Shown one piece after another: positions 62,408 to 64,000 of a stretch of 64,000 bases of DNA. Numbering within the stretch: position 1 is the first letter of the stretch; the number at the start of each line of letters is the position of its first letter. The position numbers and the translations under genes were made by a program. The notes beneath the pieces are model-generated. The model worked only from the letters and a program-made list of their open reading frames with translations, was not told the origin of the DNA and ran no database searches. Source of the stretch: Myxococcales bacterium. Its GTDB lineage: Bacteria > Myxococcota_A > Polyangia > Polyangiales > Polyangiaceae. The stretch is from the NCBI GenBank assembly GCA_016703425.1, contig JADJCA010000016.1, forward strand, positions 124,001 through 188,000, given 5' to 3'.

Positions 62408-63522
62408 TCAGGCACCCTTCCCGAGAAAGTCTTTGATGCTCCCCACGATGGCGTCCTTGTCGCGAATCTCCGACAAGACGACGCGATCGTCGCGGTTGAA
62501 GTGGTCGCGCAGATCCTTGATGAACTGCCCTGAGCCGTAGGGGCTCTCGACCTGGCCGTAGGCGAACATGTTCACCCGCGGGAGGATCTGACCGTTTGAG
62601 GATCTCGACACACTGCGAGCGTGTCGTCCATCGACCAGTTGTCCCCGTCGGAGAAGTGGAACGGGTAGATGTTCCACTCTTCGGGCGGGTAGTGGTCTTC
62701 GATGAGCTGCGCGCAGAGCTTGTAGGCACTCGAGATCATGGTGCCGCCGCTCTCCCGCGTGTGAAAGAACGTGTCTCGGTCGACCTCGCGGGCCACGGCA
62801 TCGTGGATGATGTAGCGGCTCTCGAGGCCCTTGTATTGCTTCTGCAGCCACGCATCGATCCAGAAGCTCTCGATGCGCACGATCTCCTTCTGCTCGTCAC
62901 CCATGGAGCCGGAGACGTCCATCATGTAGATGATGACGGCGTTGGCGACGGGCTCCGATTGCGTCTTCCACGCGCGGTAGCGCTTGTCGTCGGGAATGGG
63001 AACGACGAGGGGATTCTCGGGCTTGTAGATGCCCATCGAGATCTGACGCTTGAGGGCCTCGCGGTACGTGCGACGGAAGTGCCGCAGCGACTCGGGACCG
63101 ACGCGGCGAATCCCCGTGTAGCGATCCTTCTCGTTGACGATCTTCGACTTTCCCTTGTCCATGATGTCGGGGAGCTCGAGCTCTTCGCCGAGGATCTCGG
63201 CGAGCTCGTCGAGCGTCACGTCGACTTCGAGGACGTGTTCGCCGGCGCCCTTGCCGGCCTGCTTGCCGTCGCCCGGCTCGTCGCCTTGCTCGCCGCTCAC
63301 GGGATCGCCGACGTCGCCGTCACCCTGCCCGGCCCCGCCCGATTGCTTGTCGCCGAAGCGGAAGCGCGGAATGTCGATCTGCGGGATCGGGATGGAGACG
63401 ACGTCTTTCCCCTTCCGCCCGATGAGCTCGCCTTGCGAGATGTACTTCCGGAGGTTCTGGCGGATGCGACCGCGGACGATGTTGCGGAACCGAGAGTGGT
63501 CCTGGTCGATCTTCAGGGACAT
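62408..63522 (-). pseudogene. yeaH: YeaH/YhbH (DUF444) vWA protein, frame broken near the C-terminus
   Basis: YeaH-type proteins partner with PrkA and SpoVR. The product starts MSLKIDQDHSRFRNIVRGR, has IPIPQIDIPRFRFGDKQ, a vWA-like metal site DVSGSMG, and FHTRESGGTMISSAYKL. Near 62,595-62,630 two frame changes are needed to continue CVEILK-NGQILPRVNMFAYGQVESPYGSGQFI and end at 62408. Two close indels in repeats and an AAA run, probably consensus errors. It precedes spoVR by 73 nt on the same strand. Confidence 0.92.
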
Positions 63523-63580
63523 CGCCCCGAAGAGTATCCGGGTTTTCGCGCTTGGGTAGCCGCTCTTGCAGTCCCGCAAT

Positions 63581-63676
63581 CGTGAACGTGCCCGTGAACG
63601 TGCACGATTTCACCGTCCCCTTGCTCTCCCCTGTCGCCATGGCCCGGGCACGTCCACGGGCACGGGCACGTTCACG
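63581..63676. repeat. Inverted 16-bp repeat built from GTGCCCGTG-type motifs
   Basis: CGTGAACGTGCCCGTG (63581-63596) and CACGGGCACGTTCACG (63661-63676) are perfect inverted copies. The interval also contains CGTGAACGTGCACG and GGGCACGTCCACGGGCAC, giving iterated CGTG units. It lies between the DUF444 gene and the membrane ORF at the window edge. Confidence 0.6.
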
Positions 63677-63693
63677 GGTGGCGAGAGCAGCCC

Positions 63694-63987
63694 CTACGTC
63701 GGCTTCCGGTCGAGCCCCAGCCGCGCCAGCCAAAGGAGGACGGCGATGTTCGCGACGGCAAACACCCGCAGCAAGAACGTGCCCATCGGGAACGCTACGT
63801 CGGCCATGAGCGCGGTCTGCGCCAGGAGCGCCGCGGCCCCGACGGCAAACCCGCCGAGGACAGGCCGGAGCGACCGAACGCCAAAGAAGACCGCGTAGCC
63901 CAAGAGCGCCGGCCCGGCGCTGGCCAGGAGCAACCAGCGATGCAAGCTGTGCCCGACGAAGAGGTCCCATTCGCCGAAGGGCCGCAT
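63694..63987 (-). CDS. Small membrane protein, possibly 5' truncated by the window edge
   Basis: The 97-residue product has three hydrophobic segments (LLLASAGPALLGYAVFFGV; LGGFAVGAAALLAQTALM; LLRVFAVANIAVLLWLA). ATG 63987 has GGAG nearby, but the frame is open to the right edge (AELL before the Met), so the true start may lie outside. No family recognised. Confidence 0.5.
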   Translation of the reverse strand: MRPFGEWDLFVGHSLHRWLLLASAGPALLGYAVFFGVRSLRPVLGGFAVGAAALLAQTALMADVAFPMGTFLLRVFAVANIAVLLWLARLGLDRKPT

Positions 63988-64000
63988 GAGGAGCTCCGCA

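Overview
The window is about 64 kb of high-GC bacterial DNA with strong third-position G/C bias and dense, often overlapping operons. The gene content points to a myxobacterium (Myxococcota, Polyangia-like). Two Pkn2-type Ser/Thr kinases, an NtrC-type regulator, many lipoproteins with Asp/Ala/Gly/Pro-rich linkers, and one secreted protein ending in a MYXO-CTERM-like Cys/hydrophobic/Arg tail support this. The species cannot be named from the sequence alone.

Layout. 1-3.2 kb: 3' end of a beta-ketoacyl-ACP synthase, a membrane Ser/Thr kinase and a BtpA-family gene. 3.2-18 kb (minus strand): a complete type II secretion operon read as gspC - small membrane ORF - gspD - gspE - gspF - GspG-like ORF - gspG - gspH - gspI - gspJ - gspK - gspL - gspM - gspN - btpA. 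Most junctions are 4-nt ATGA/GTGA overlaps. A possible sigma-54 promoter lies before gspC, and an NtrC-type regulator is the next gene upstream. 19.6-24 kb: isochorismatase-like hydrolase, a thioredoxin-like [2Fe-2S] ferredoxin, a lipoprotein and a MATE transporter. 24-29 kb: a mobA - fdhD - YdeP/FdhF-type molybdoenzyme - membrane protein operon. 29-31.4 kb: YceI, then two coupled exported proteins, each with a single CxxCH. 31.5-33.3 kb: a GNAT acetyltransferase, two 110-bp tandem repeats attached to a CAT-anticodon tRNA, a REC-HTH regulator and tRNA-Pro(CGG). 33.5-42.7 kb: unknown protein, TonB-like protein, TatD, second MATE, PrkA and two lipoproteins. 42.9-46.4 kb: OppD/OppF-type ATPases and a second kinase. 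48.3-52.7 kb: pyruvate-dehydrogenase-type E1alpha, E1beta and E2, plus a coupled FGE-fold lipoprotein. 52.8-58.8 kb: secreted vWA and other exported proteins, a metallophosphoesterase and a cold-shock protein. 59-63.5 kb (minus): YeaH/DUF444 - SpoVR - helical protein - TPR lipoprotein.

How the parts fit. The secretion operon would build the machine that exports folded periplasmic proteins, and the many lipoproteins and exported proteins fit a predatory or saprophytic lifestyle. PrkA, YeaH and SpoVR are classic partners in stress/stationary-phase physiology, but here PrkA lies about 20 kb from the other two. MobA and FdhD supply and sulfurate the cofactor of the YdeP-type enzyme encoded next to them.

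Caveat on quality. At least eight genes (gspC, gspD, gspE, a MATE gene, a lipoprotein, a Cys-rich exported protein, spoVR, yeaH) are split between frames by apparent 1-nt indels. Several of these fall in homopolymers or GC-rich repeats. Consensus errors are the simplest explanation. Coordinates for those genes span all frames.

The most unusual feature is the tRNA-linked repeat at 32,051-32,346. Each 110-bp unit carries a copy of the last 18 nt of the adjacent tRNA gene plus two hairpins, and one hairpin shows a compensatory base-pair change between copies.
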